Source of the DNA: Geothrix sp.
Lineage (GTDB): Bacteria; Acidobacteriota; Holophagae; Holophagales; Holophagaceae
Direction of reading: 5' to 3'
Assembly: GCF_030219325.1 (NCBI RefSeq)
Contig: NZ_CP126625.1
Span: 3,522,857 to 3,586,856, forward strand
DNA: 64,000 nucleotides
Of this stretch, positions 55,862 to 63,765 are shown piece by piece (within the stretch, counting starts at the first letter, position 1; every line of letters begins with the position of its first letter). The notes beneath the pieces are model-generated. The model did not search any database and was not told the DNA's origin. It saw nothing but the letters and a program-made list of their open reading frames with translations. Position numbers and translations under genes: made by a program.

Positions 55862-55915
55862 GGGGCTCCTAATGAAACCGGCACTCGATCGTGTGGACGA
55901 AAGCTTAACGGGGAA

Positions 55916-56110
55916 TCAGGTCGGAAGCCCACTGTGTCTGGTTTTGCGGTAGAGGAACCAGCTGCCAATCAACCCCGCAAGGATGAGGAAGCCGACGACA
56001 GGATGGGTCAGGACGAAATACTGGATGGGCGTGAAGAACGTTCCGAACGCAGACAGGGCGACCACCGCAATCAGGACCTGCTTCCAGCTGAGGCTCTGGT
56101 GGATGTCCAT
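55916..56110 (-). CDS. Small two-helix membrane protein
   Basis: A 64-residue protein with two hydrophobic helices (QVLIAVVALSAFGTFF and VGFLILAGLIGSWFLY), then a basic tail RKTRHSGLPT. It starts at ATG 56110, ten bases after the stop of the larger membrane-anchored gene, so the two may share one message. Function unknown. Confidence 0.55.
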   Translation of the reverse strand: MDIHQSLSWKQVLIAVVALSAFGTFFTPIQYFVLTHPVVGFLILAGLIGSWFLYRKTRHSGLPT

Positions 56111-56120
56111 GGGCTCCGAC

Positions 56121-56924
56121 CTACTGGGCCAGGGAGTATCGCAGCACCGCACCTGCCCGTGGTTCCTGCAGGGCGAAGATGCCGTCGTAGTAGGCGAGGA
56201 GTGTGCGGAGCGTTTCCGCGTGATCGAGATCCGGGCGCTCCAGCTTGGAGAAGATGCTGATGTCGCAGCGGTCTCTGATCCCGGTGAGCACGTCGATCAT
56301 GATAGGCTGGATCTCGGTTTCCGTGGGTATGGGGCGCTGCTGCTTGAACGAGCTGACCAGCACGCCATTGAGGGCCCCCAGCTGCCGTTCCAGCCGCTCT
56401 TTGGGGAGATCGGCCAGGAAGGGGAGCTTGTACTGGACCCGGTCCGGGAAGAGGTAGGCGAAGGCCTGATCGTGGCTGCGCGAATCCAGGTAGCGCGTGA
56501 TCTCGATCGTCGAGCGCATGTACTCGATGATGGCCCGGTCGTCGGCATGGGGGATGCGGCTCAATACCAGCTTGGTGCAGTACTTCGCCGTGATGGGCGT
56601 GAGGCTCGCCTTGCGGTCCCTGCGAAGCGCTTCGACGGAGCGCTGGAGGATCTCCTGGAAGAGCTTCGGCTCCTGTTCCTTGATCGTCCTGAACACGTCC
56701 ACTTGGAGTAGCGCCGATTCCGTGCGGGCGGGCAGCTGGAAGGCCTCCCAAGCGGCCGTGACCATGGGTTCGAACAGCCTTCCGGCCGCGATCACCACCA
56801 GGACTCCCACCCAATGGGGAACCTTCCCGACGTTCCGTTTGATGGCCGGGATGTTGATGATCCCGAAGTAGATCAGACCCATCAGGGCGCCGACCGCGCC
56901 TGCAATCAGAATTCTTGTGAGCAT
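56121..56924 (-). CDS. Membrane-anchored protein of unknown function, possible cassette gene
   Basis: A 267-residue protein with two N-terminal hydrophobic helices (LIAGAVGALMGLIYFGII and HWVGVLVVIAAGRLF), then a soluble helical domain of about 210 residues. No motif is recognised. It starts at ATG 56924. It lies directly after an attC-like site on the minus strand, so it could be a third cassette gene, though its base composition is nearer to the host than the TIR-like gene. Confidence 0.6.
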   Translation of the reverse strand: MLTRILIAGAVGALMGLIYFGIINIPAIKRNVGKVPHWVGVLVVIAAGRLFEPMVTAAWEAFQLPARTESALLQVDVFRTIKEQEPKLFQEILQRSVEALRRDRKASLTPITAKYCTKLVLSRIPHADDRAIIEYMRSTIEITRYLDSRSHDQAFAYLFPDRVQYKLPFLADLPKERLERQLGALNGVLVSSFKQQRPIPTETEIQPIMIDVLTGIRDRCDISIFSKLERPDLDHAETLRTLLAYYDGIFALQEPRAGAVLRYSLAQ

Positions 56925-56940
56925 GGTGGCCTTTTCGGAT

Positions 56941-57096
56941 GTAACTAACCGGCACAACAGCCAGTCGGGCGATTGGGGGAGACGAGCTAACCGGCCCAGC
57001 CGCGGCTGAAACGCTCAGCGAAGACGATGTGAAGGAACAGCCAGGGAAAGGACTTAGTCGCTTGTGGCCGGATCCGAGTTGAGCGCAGGGTTAGGC
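56941..57096 (-). other. attC-like site 2
   Basis: On the minus strand it begins GCCTAACCCTGCGCTCAACT (R''/L''-like) directly at the end of the 57054-57407 gene. The other side has GGCCGGTTAGCTCG (L'-like) at about 56992-56984 and GGTTAGTTAC at 56950-56941. The right core is degenerate versus GTTRRRY. The middle is less palindromic than an ideal attC. It overlaps the last codons of the cassette gene, a common feature of integron cassettes. Confidence 0.5.
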
Positions 57097-57407
57097 ACAA
57101 CCTCGTCAAGTTCCTTAACGAGCAAGGTCAGAGGTCGGAATTGGCTGAAAAGCCAAAGGCCGAATGCCATGCTGCAGCCAAGAAACATGGTGAAGATGAG
57201 CGCGATGAATGCACCGATGAAAGGGGAAGCAATAAGACCTGCAACCCCGGTAATGGCCTGCTGATTCCAGGTGACCGTCGAAGCACCGAATAAAGCACCA
57301 AACCCCATAAGGATTGAAAAGGGGATCAGAGTTGTGAATAACCCAATGGCCGACAGCTTGAAGAGAGACCCAGCGGACAGCCTTTGGATGGTGATTTCTC
57401 GAAACAT
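57054..57407 (-). CDS. Integron-cassette-like membrane protein
   Basis: A 117-residue protein with two or three hydrophobic helices (LSAIGLFTTLIPFSILMGFG and FIGAFIALIFTMFLGCSMAF) and a tail PNPALNSDPATSD. This ending arises from translation into an attC-like site and is common among cassette products. It has no recognised function. GGAG precedes the ATG by five bases. It is flanked by attC-like sites on both sides. Confidence 0.65.
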   Translation of the reverse strand: MFREITIQRLSAGSLFKLSAIGLFTTLIPFSILMGFGALFGASTVTWNQQAITGVAGLIASPFIGAFIALIFTMFLGCSMAFGLWLFSQFRPLTLLVKELDEVVPNPALNSDPATSD

Positions 57408-57421
57408 GGATTCTCCTTTGT

Positions 57422-57545
57422 GCCTGACGAAGGAAGCTAAGCGGCCACGCCCGCACCGAAGCGATGAACGGAGCTGAGATAGCGAAATGTTGAGAGAGAG
57501 CGGAAGGCAATGCAGGCGGGGTCCGACTTGAGCGGAGGGTTAGGG
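57422..57545 (-). other. attC-like site 1
   Basis: On the minus strand it begins CCTAACCCTCCGCTCAAGTC (R''/L''-like) and ends GGCCGCTTAGCTTCC (L'-like) and CGTCAGGC (R'-like, with one base off from GTTAGGC). The 124-base length and the near-complementary GGACCCCGCC/GGGCGTGGCC-type halves fit the attC layout. It lies between the AT-rich cassette and the membrane cassette. Confidence 0.6.
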
Positions 57546-57581
57546 GATTTGGGTAAAAACTGAATATGCTAGATATCTAGT

Positions 57582-58331
57582 TCATTTGTTTCCGATGTTG
57601 TTCTTCTTAATCGCCTCAAGCATTAATGATGAAACGGTAGTCGGTCTGCTTACCTTCGTTTCGAAGAGCCTAGCCCGTCGTAGTGCTTTCTCTGCCTCAA
57701 GCATACTTGTTGCAAGATCTTGCGTAGTTAAGGACTTGTTTTCTAATGCATTTTGCTGTTGCTTAATAAAATTCAATTCATCAAGAATTAGGTTGAGTTT
57801 GTCATCAGGTGTAGCTGGTTCGGAATTGAGTTGGCTCGAGGCAGAAATTCCAAAATATTTCCATAAGGCATTAGAACCTGAGGATTTATCGATGGAGTTA
57901 GCTATATGAATGGCGAGTGAATCGATTTGATTGTTAATAGACCATACATCTAAAGAGCTTTCATAAGTGTGTCTATTGATCAAGTGAATATCGAACGGAA
58001 TATTTGGTGTTTTTTCGTCAGCGACAATGACCACAGGTAAATTTAAAGCTGTTCGAATTCCAAATTCAAAAAAAACGTTGGCGTTCAGGGAGGAAAGATC
58101 ACATAGGACAAGGTCTGCTTCGGCGAGATTTTTGATTATTCCAGCTTGAATTACTTCTGAGCCGCTCGCGGCAGGAGAGGTGGGCGACAAACCCGCCTTT
58201 ATAATTGCCGGGCAAAACAAATGTTCATAAACATGCTCGAAGTGTTTCGAGTCTTCTCGATAATCGCTCAAACGCTGTGAAGGCGTTGTGATCGGCATTA
58301 TTACAAAGCATGTCTTGGTGGGTTCAGGCAT
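57582..58331 (-). CDS. AT-rich TIR-like / deoxyribosyltransferase-like cassette gene
   Basis: A 249-residue soluble protein. The core has CFVIMPI (8-14), ADLVLCDLSSLNANVFFEFG (72-91) with a candidate catalytic Glu in FFEFG, and IPFDI at about 111-115. These are landmarks of TIR-like and nucleoside 2-deoxyribosyltransferase-like domains, many of which act as NAD-cleaving defence effectors. The tail is a helical, Lys/Asn-rich region. Base composition is markedly AT-rich compared with all neighbours, implying recent transfer. It sits next to attC-like site 1. Function as an effector is inferred. Confidence 0.72.
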   Translation of the reverse strand: MPEPTKTCFVIMPITTPSQRLSDYREDSKHFEHVYEHLFCPAIIKAGLSPTSPAASGSEVIQAGIIKNLAEADLVLCDLSSLNANVFFEFGIRTALNLPVVIVADEKTPNIPFDIHLINRHTYESSLDVWSINNQIDSLAIHIANSIDKSSGSNALWKYFGISASSQLNSEPATPDDKLNLILDELNFIKQQQNALENKSLTTQDLATSMLEAEKALRRARLFETKVSRPTTVSSLMLEAIKKNNIGNK

Positions 58332-58464
58332 CTGGGAAATCTCCTAATTCTGCATTAGGCGAACCAAGACCTAGCGCCCTCGGCTGCCCTACGGGATTGG
58401 ACCCGCCCATCCTACGCCCGCGTCTCACGAATCGAGGGTCGCTTGTGACGGACGTCGCCTGCCC

Positions 58465-59448
58465 CTACCCCTTCAATAACCGCTCTTCCGCCAGCCTCAG
58501 CATGTGCTCGCTGGCGAGGACGCCGTCCTGGTGGTTCATGCGCTGGAAGTGGCCGCGCAGGTGGCGCAGGGTGCGGGGCACGGCGGGGGCGAAGTGGGCC
58601 TTCTTGCGGTGCACGAGCTGGTGGCCGAAGGTGCCCAGGGCCTTGAGGCTGCGCTGCAGGGCGCTGAGGTTCAGCTCTTCCAGCAGGGCCTCGTGGCTCC
58701 AGCCCAGTTCGGCCTGCAGTGGGGCGACCAGGGCGCGGCCTGCCTCCCTGGACCAGTCCCAGTAGGCGTCGTAGCGCAGGCTGGCCAGGTCGTAGGTGGC
58801 AGCGCCCCGGCGGGCATCCTGGAAGTCGATGGCCACCAGCCGGTCGCCGTGGACCATGAGGTTGCGCACGTGGAAGTCGCGGTGGACGAAGAAGTGGGCC
58901 CGGGTCTCCAGGCTGGCGTGGACCTCGTCCATCATGCGCTCCAGCCAGCGGGGCGGATCTTTCTGCAGGAAGTCCTGGAAGAAGTTCTGGCGGCAGTAGT
59001 CCCACTCGAACTGGAACTTGGGCTGGTCGAAGCTGCGGCTCATGAAGAAGGTGTGCCCGGGGGCGCCCAGGGTGAGGGGCCCGGCCAGGGTGGTGAGGAG
59101 CCAGCCCGCCTTCTGGGCCCAGGCCAGCTCCTCCTCGGGATGCTCCATGAGGCGCCGCTCCAGGGTGGTGTCGCCCAGATCCTCCACCAGCAGGCAGCGA
59201 TCGGCGTCATCGCTCGACACGATGGTGGGCACGCGCAGCAGGGGATCCAGGTAGGCCTGCAGGGCCCGGAACTCGAAGTAGCTGTCGTCGGTCTTCCCGG
59301 GCGCGTCCAGGGGGTGCAGCACCACCAGGGCCGTGCCCAGCTGCGGGTGGGCCACCCGGAAGTACTGCCGCGCCCCCGCATCCCCGGCCAGGGCCTGCGG
59401 TCCGGTGAGCTCCCAGCGGTCCAGCGCGCGTTGAAGACGGGGATCCAT
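58465..59448 (-). CDS. amgK: Sugar kinase of the AmgK type (N-acetylmuramate/GlcNAc anomeric kinase)
   Basis: A 327-residue aminoglycoside phosphotransferase-fold kinase. The N-terminal lobe has QYFRVAHPQLGTALVVLHPL and the ATP lid LLVEDLGDTTLE. The catalytic loop is FVHRDFHVRNLMVHGDRLVA followed by IDFQDARRGAATYDLA. This layout matches AmgK, which phosphorylates the anomeric carbon of MurNAc in peptidoglycan recycling. The murU-like partner lies upstream on the same strand, separated by 363 bases of repeat sequence. Assignment rests on both the motifs and the pair. Confidence 0.82.
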   Translation of the reverse strand: MDPRLQRALDRWELTGPQALAGDAGARQYFRVAHPQLGTALVVLHPLDAPGKTDDSYFEFRALQAYLDPLLRVPTIVSSDDADRCLLVEDLGDTTLERRLMEHPEEELAWAQKAGWLLTTLAGPLTLGAPGHTFFMSRSFDQPKFQFEWDYCRQNFFQDFLQKDPPRWLERMMDEVHASLETRAHFFVHRDFHVRNLMVHGDRLVAIDFQDARRGAATYDLASLRYDAYWDWSREAGRALVAPLQAELGWSHEALLEELNLSALQRSLKALGTFGHQLVHRKKAHFAPAVPRTLRHLRGHFQRMNHQDGVLASEHMLRLAEERLLKG

Positions 59449-59494
59449 CCAATCAGGGTACTCCCGGACGGGATTTCAGCCACGGAGGAACCTG

Positions 59495-59531
59495 GAAAGG
59501 GCCTTTTGGCCGGTGATGGGTGGTGATAAAA
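59495..59531. repeat. MITE-like repeat copy F (left end only)
   Basis: Only the left end, AAAGGGCCTTTTGGCCGGTG followed by ATGGGTGGTGATAAAACAG. It ends where the sequence departs from the family. It lies between amgK and murU. The upstream TTTCAGCCACGG at 59474 matches the longer left border. Confidence 0.6.
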
Positions 59532-59583
59532 CAGATCCTGCTTATCGGCCTGCCTCAGCCCATTTCTAAGAGCAGGACTGAAA

Positions 59584-59787
59584 CCGCGAATGACGCGAAT
59601 GGGCGCGAAGGCCCCGGGTATGGGCCGCCTGGGCCTGTGGCCCCCAGCCACGCTGAACTGCGTGGCTGGCCGCTCACGGGGCGGCTCTGCCGTCCTTCAA
59701 GAGCCGGCGGATCCGCCCCGTGAGCGGAGGCGGAAGCACGGCCGCTCGCCATTCGCGCGCCCGAAGGGCGATTCGCGGCATTCGCGG
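59584..59787. repeat. Second palindromic intergenic element
   Basis: A 204-base structured element. The ends are inverted copies CCGCGAATGACGCGAAT (59584-59600) and ATTCGCGGCATTCGCGG (59771-59787), one mismatch. Inside are two perfect hairpins: CAGCCACGC/GCGTGGCTG (59645-59668) and CCGCTCACGGGGCGG/CCGCCCCGTGAGCGG (59670-59727). It is between amgK and the murU-like gene and codes for nothing. With repeat F it fills the 59449-59811 gap. Confidence 0.75.
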
Positions 59788-59811
59788 TTGAAGGCTTTTC
59801 CGGCTGAAGCG

Positions 59812-60654
59812 CTACAGCCCCAGCCGCACCTGGTTCCCGCGCTCCTCGAACCAGAGGGCATCGCTGTCGGCGAAGGAAGGCATCGGCGCGGCGCCGGGGC
59901 CCAGGACGCAGCGGGTGAGGCGGTCGGCGGCTCCTGGTGGCATGAGCGCCGTGGGGTGGACGTAGCAGCCGGGCAGGCGGCCCTCCTGGTCCGGGGCCAG
60001 CTCGGCGGCGACCTGGATGAGGGCGTCCGCCGTGCCCACCTCCCGCCAGGCGAAGGGCTCCACCACCACGCCCAGATGGAAGGGCAACCGGGGCCGCAGG
60101 TCGTTCACCTCGCTGGGCCCCTCGGGCAGCAGAGCCAGGGCCTCGGGGGACCAGGCGGCGGCGCCGGTGAAGTGGAAGGGACCCTTGGGCCCCACCACGT
60201 CCTTGGGCAGCACCCGGTCCTGCTCGTCCATCCAGACGGGATTCCAGGGGCCCCCCGGGTGCGGGATGAGCAGCCAGCTCAGCGTGGCGCGGGCCTGGCG
60301 GTGGGCGGCCCGCAGGCGGCCGAAGGGCACGGCTTCGGCCCACACATCGGCGTTCCAGCTGAGCAGCTCGGTCTCCACTCGGCCCCGGGCGTGGCGCAGG
60401 CCGCCGGCGCTGCCCAGCAGCTCTGGCTCCTCGCAGACCTCGATGCCCTCGGCCACGGCGCGGAGCCGCTCGGGCCACAGGTGCGCGTTGCAGGCCAGCC
60501 GGGTGATGCCCTCACTGCGCATGGCCTCGGTGCCCCACTGCAGCAGGGGCCGGCCCCGCAGGGTCCAGGCGGGCTTGGGCAGGCACTGGCTGAGGGCCCC
60601 CATGCGCAGGCCCATGCCCGCCGCCAGCAGGAAGCCCTCCAGCGGCTCAGGCAT
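59812..60654 (-). CDS. murU: MurU-like nucleotidyltransferase
   Basis: A 280-residue NTP transferase. The N-terminal signature LLAAGMGLRMGALSQCLPKP is intact; LLQWGTEAMRSEGI and LSWNADVWAEAVPF (metal-binding D) follow. MurU joins UTP to N-acetylmuramate-1-phosphate in an anabolic recycling route; AmgK supplies that substrate and its gene lies downstream. Exact sugar specificity is not certain from sequence. The stop lies in the segment duplicated at 51167-51217. It overlaps the CNNM gene by eight bases, so it is translated with it. Confidence 0.82.
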   Translation of the reverse strand: MPEPLEGFLLAAGMGLRMGALSQCLPKPAWTLRGRPLLQWGTEAMRSEGITRLACNAHLWPERLRAVAEGIEVCEEPELLGSAGGLRHARGRVETELLSWNADVWAEAVPFGRLRAAHRQARATLSWLLIPHPGGPWNPVWMDEQDRVLPKDVVGPKGPFHFTGAAAWSPEALALLPEGPSEVNDLRPRLPFHLGVVVEPFAWREVGTADALIQVAAELAPDQEGRLPGCYVHPTALMPPGAADRLTRCVLGPGAAPMPSFADSDALWFEERGNQVRLGL

Positions 60655-61960
60655 TGGGCGTGGCCGCTTCCGGCGGCAGGGGCTTGAGCAGGAACTGGCC
60701 CGGCGCGCGCCCGCGCATGGACAGCACGCGGATGCGCCAGCCCTGCAGGCGCAGCTCGTCCCCGGGGCGCAGCACGCGGCCCAGGTGTTCCTGGAAGAAG
60801 CCGCCCAGGCTCACGGAGCCGGCCTCGGTCTCCAGGCTGAGCTTCAGGTGATCCTCCAGCTGCTCGAGCAGGACGTTGCCCTGGGCCAGCCAGGCGCCGC
60901 CGCGAGTCTTGCGCAGCTGAATGGCCTCGCGGTCGAATTCGTCCTGGATCTCGCCCACCAGTTCCTCGAGGACATCCTCCAGGGTGACCAGGCCATCCAC
61001 GCCGCCGTGCTCGTCCACCACCAGGGCGAGGTGCTGCTTGCGCTGCTGGAACTCCAGCAGCAATCCCTGGATGGGCTTCATCTCGGGCACGAAGAAGGGG
61101 GGCTTGGCCAGCTCGCGCAGGTCCACGTCGCCATCCGTGTCCTGCATGGCCCAGAGCAGCTCCTTGAGGTGGATGACGCCCACCACGCGGTCGAGGTCGC
61201 CCTCCACCAGAGGGATGCGGGTGTGGGGCGTGGTGCGGGCCAGGGCGAGGTTGTCGGCGAGGCTGCGGGTGAGGTCGAAGCAGACCACCCGGGCCCGGGG
61301 CACGGCGATCTCCTTCACCATGCGGCGGCTGAAGTCGAAGAGGTTCTCGATGAGCTCCTTGCGGTCCAGCTCCAGGTGGCCCTGGGCCTGGCTGCGCTCG
61401 AGCATGCGGCGGAACTCGGCCTCGGAGGGCAGCAGGTCCTCGGCGTCTGCCTCGGGATGCACCCCGAAGAGGGCCAGCACCAGGTGGCTCAGCTTCGTCA
61501 GGCACCAGGTGAGGGGCCGCACCAGGCGCGACCAGGCCAGCAGGGGCGCGGCGGTGCGCAGGGCCCAGGGCACGGCGGCGCGGATGGCCAGGCTGCGCGG
61601 CACCAGCTCGGCCAGCACCACGTGGAGGGTGGTCATCACCAGCAGGGCCAGGGCCGTGCTGAGGGGCAGCACCAGCCGGGGCCAGGGCAGGTGGCCGAAG
61701 AGGAGGTGGAAGGCGTGGCTGAACATCCCCTCGCCCACGGCGCCCAGGGCCAGGGCGCAGAGCACGATGCCCGCCTGGATGGCGGACAGGTGGTGGGACA
61801 ACCCCCGGTGGACCTCCAGGGCCCGGTGGGCGCGGGGATCCTCCTCGGCCAGCGATTCCAGCTGCGTCTCGCGGACCCGCACGGCCGCGAACTCGGCCAG
61901 GACGAAGAAGGCGCTGAGGAAGATGAGGGCGGCGCAGATGAGGGCCGCGGCGAGGGTCAC
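60647..61960 (-). CDS. CNNM/CorC-family membrane protein (DUF21-CBS-CorC)
   Basis: A 437-residue protein. The N-terminal DUF21 domain has four hydrophobic helices (TLAAALICAALIFLSAFFVL is the first). Next come two CBS domains (RTTPHTRIPLVEGDLDRVVG and HLALVVDEHGGVDGLVTLED), then the CorC/HlyC C-terminal domain (GGFFQEHLGRVLRPGDEL). The family is linked to Mg2+ or other divalent cation efflux. It starts at GTG 61960 with GAGAGG nearby, and overlaps murU downstream. Confidence 0.88.
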   Translation of the reverse strand: MTLAAALICAALIFLSAFFVLAEFAAVRVRETQLESLAEEDPRAHRALEVHRGLSHHLSAIQAGIVLCALALGAVGEGMFSHAFHLLFGHLPWPRLVLPLSTALALLVMTTLHVVLAELVPRSLAIRAAVPWALRTAAPLLAWSRLVRPLTWCLTKLSHLVLALFGVHPEADAEDLLPSEAEFRRMLERSQAQGHLELDRKELIENLFDFSRRMVKEIAVPRARVVCFDLTRSLADNLALARTTPHTRIPLVEGDLDRVVGVIHLKELLWAMQDTDGDVDLRELAKPPFFVPEMKPIQGLLLEFQQRKQHLALVVDEHGGVDGLVTLEDVLEELVGEIQDEFDREAIQLRKTRGGAWLAQGNVLLEQLEDHLKLSLETEAGSVSLGGFFQEHLGRVLRPGDELRLQGWRIRVLSMRGRAPGQFLLKPLPPEAATPNA

Positions 61961-61965
61961 AGCCG

Positions 61966-63660
61966 TTATCCTCTCGCGAGATCAGACCCGCGGCGCAGCT
62001 TGTCCTGGATCTCCTGGAACAGGCCGTCGAGGTTCTGCAGGCGGTCGCGGTGCTCGGAGAGCTGGCCGTGGACGGCCTGCTTCTCCCGCTCCAGGGCCGC
62101 ATGGGACTCCTGGAGTTCCGTGATCACCTGGTTCAGGCGCATGATCTCGGCTTCCTTCTGATCCAGGCCGTTCATGAGCTCCAGGCGCTGGCCGTCGTGG
62201 AGGATGTTGGTCTCGTCCAGCTCCTGGCGGATCGCGGCCAGCTGGGTGCCGAGGTGGGCGATCTCCTCCTGGTGCTGCTGGAGGATCTCCTGCCGGGCCA
62301 GCAGCTGCTGGTCGCGCTCCAGGACGAGGGCCTGGCTGGCCTCCAGCTCCGTCTCCACCTGGCGCAGCCGGACGCCCAGCTCGGCCAGATCGCGGCCCTG
62401 GCCCCGCATGGTGGCCTCGAGGCCCGCGATCTCCAGCTGGTAGCCGTGGGCCTTCTCCTTGTAGCCCACCACCTCCAGCAGGGTCGCCTGGTGGACGCCC
62501 TCCAGCGTGGTGTGCTGCTCCACCAGCCCTTCGATGGTGGTGTGGAGCTGGCCCTGGGCGAGCTGCGCGGCGTCCAGCTCCTGCTGGCGGGCCGCGAGGG
62601 CGGCCTCCTTCTCGGCCAGGGTGGCCTCCAGCTCCCCGGCCTTGGCCTTGAAGGGCTCCAGGTCGATGGTCTCGTGCAGCAGGCGATCCCGTTCCTTCAG
62701 CAGCTCGATGGCCCGCTGGGCCTTCTCGCCCACCTGCTGGTTGAGGGTCTCCACCTGCTGGATGAGGTCCGTGCGCTCGGTGAGGGCCTCCTTCAGCTGG
62801 GCCTTCAGCGTCTCGGCGCTCTCCCCCTCGCGGCCCCGGGTCTCCTCCAGGGCGCGGAGGGCCGCCTCGGTCTCGGCGAGGCGCGCCTTCAGGGTGTCGG
62901 ATTCGCGGGTGCTGCGCTCCAGCTCATCCAGGTTCAAGGTCACGGAGTTCAGCTGGCGCTGGATCTGCTGGGCCTCGGCCTCGGCGGCCCGGAGCCGCTC
63001 CTCGGCGGCGGCCAGGCGCTGGTCCTTGGCCCGCATCTCCTCGTGGAGGTTGGCGACCTGGTCCTCCAGGAGCCGCACGTGGCGGCTGTCGGGGGGCACT
63101 TCGGTGGACAGGGCGGGGCCGCGGTCCAGGTTGGTGGTCTGGACGGGCGAGGAGGGCCGGACGCCGAAGACCGGCGCGGCGGACAGCTCGGCGGCCGGGC
63201 CGTCGAGGGCGCCCTTCAGGCTGTCCAGCCAGTCATCGCCCAGCTCGGTGTCCACCAGCTCGCCCAGCGGGTTGTCGGGATCCAGGGTGCGGCCGGGCAC
63301 CAGGGGCGCCAGGGCGGCCACCAGGGCGCTGGGCGCCATGGGCTTGTGCAGGTAGAGGTCGGCCCGGCCCTTCAGGCTCTGGTGGCGCCGGTATTCCTCT
63401 TCCGTGGCCTTGGCGCTGATGAGCGCGATCTTCACGCCGTCCAGCTTGGCGTTCTTGCGGATGGAGGAGCAGAGGGCGTAGCCCTTGTTGTCGGACACCT
63501 CGACGCAGATGAAGACGGCGGCGAAGGCGCCGGTCTCCAGCTTGGCCAGTACGCCATCCGGCGAGGCCGCCAGCTCCAGATCGAAGGCCGCTTCGAGGCT
63601 GACCTGGTGCTCCTTGAGGAAGCTCCGGTCGCTGTCCACGAGGAGAAGGCGTTGGCCCAT
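61966..63660 (-). CDS. Pseudo-receiver coiled-coil protein (AglZ/FrzS-like)
   Basis: A 564-residue cytoplasmic protein. Residues 1-120 form a receiver-like fold: LLLVDSDRSFLKEHQ, AAVFICVEVSDNKGYALC, IALISAKA and YLHKPM. The phospho-acceptor Asp is replaced by Cys (FICVEV), as in pseudo-receivers of FrzS, a Myxococcus motility protein. The rest is a long coiled coil (RAKDQRLAAAEERLRAAEAE through REKQAVHGQLSEHRDRLQ). The architecture also matches AglZ. The ATG at 63660 has AAGGA upstream. A motility or polarity role is inferred. Confidence 0.8.
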   Translation of the reverse strand: MGQRLLLVDSDRSFLKEHQVSLEAAFDLELAASPDGVLAKLETGAFAAVFICVEVSDNKGYALCSSIRKNAKLDGVKIALISAKATEEEYRRHQSLKGRADLYLHKPMAPSALVAALAPLVPGRTLDPDNPLGELVDTELGDDWLDSLKGALDGPAAELSAAPVFGVRPSSPVQTTNLDRGPALSTEVPPDSRHVRLLEDQVANLHEEMRAKDQRLAAAEERLRAAEAEAQQIQRQLNSVTLNLDELERSTRESDTLKARLAETEAALRALEETRGREGESAETLKAQLKEALTERTDLIQQVETLNQQVGEKAQRAIELLKERDRLLHETIDLEPFKAKAGELEATLAEKEAALAARQQELDAAQLAQGQLHTTIEGLVEQHTTLEGVHQATLLEVVGYKEKAHGYQLEIAGLEATMRGQGRDLAELGVRLRQVETELEASQALVLERDQQLLARQEILQQHQEEIAHLGTQLAAIRQELDETNILHDGQRLELMNGLDQKEAEIMRLNQVITELQESHAALEREKQAVHGQLSEHRDRLQNLDGLFQEIQDKLRRGSDLARG

Positions 63661-63708
63661 GGTCGATTCCTTAGGCTGGGTTGAACCCACAAGTCTAGCG
63701 GAATGAAA

Positions 63709-63733
63709 GAAGCCCTGGGTGTCCCAGGGCTTC
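63709..63733 (-). terminator. Terminator after the htrA gene
   Basis: A perfect 11-base stem GAAGCCCTGGG and CCCAGGGCTTC with loop TGT. On the minus strand TTTCATT follows. It lies between the htrA stop and the pseudo-receiver gene. A TAGACT box (63697-63692) for the next gene follows. Confidence 0.75.
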
Positions 63734-63765
63734 CTTCATCGGTATCTTCAGGCTGGGGCAACAGC

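Noticed and set aside
55903-55909. GCTTAAC as an attC core after the small membrane gene
   Set aside because: Only one core-like heptamer is present, with no second half or stem.
58332-58464. A third attC-like site or attI upstream of the AT-rich gene
   Set aside because: GCCTAATGC and nearby GCTAGG are suggestive, but the paired core sites could not be aligned, so I did not call it.
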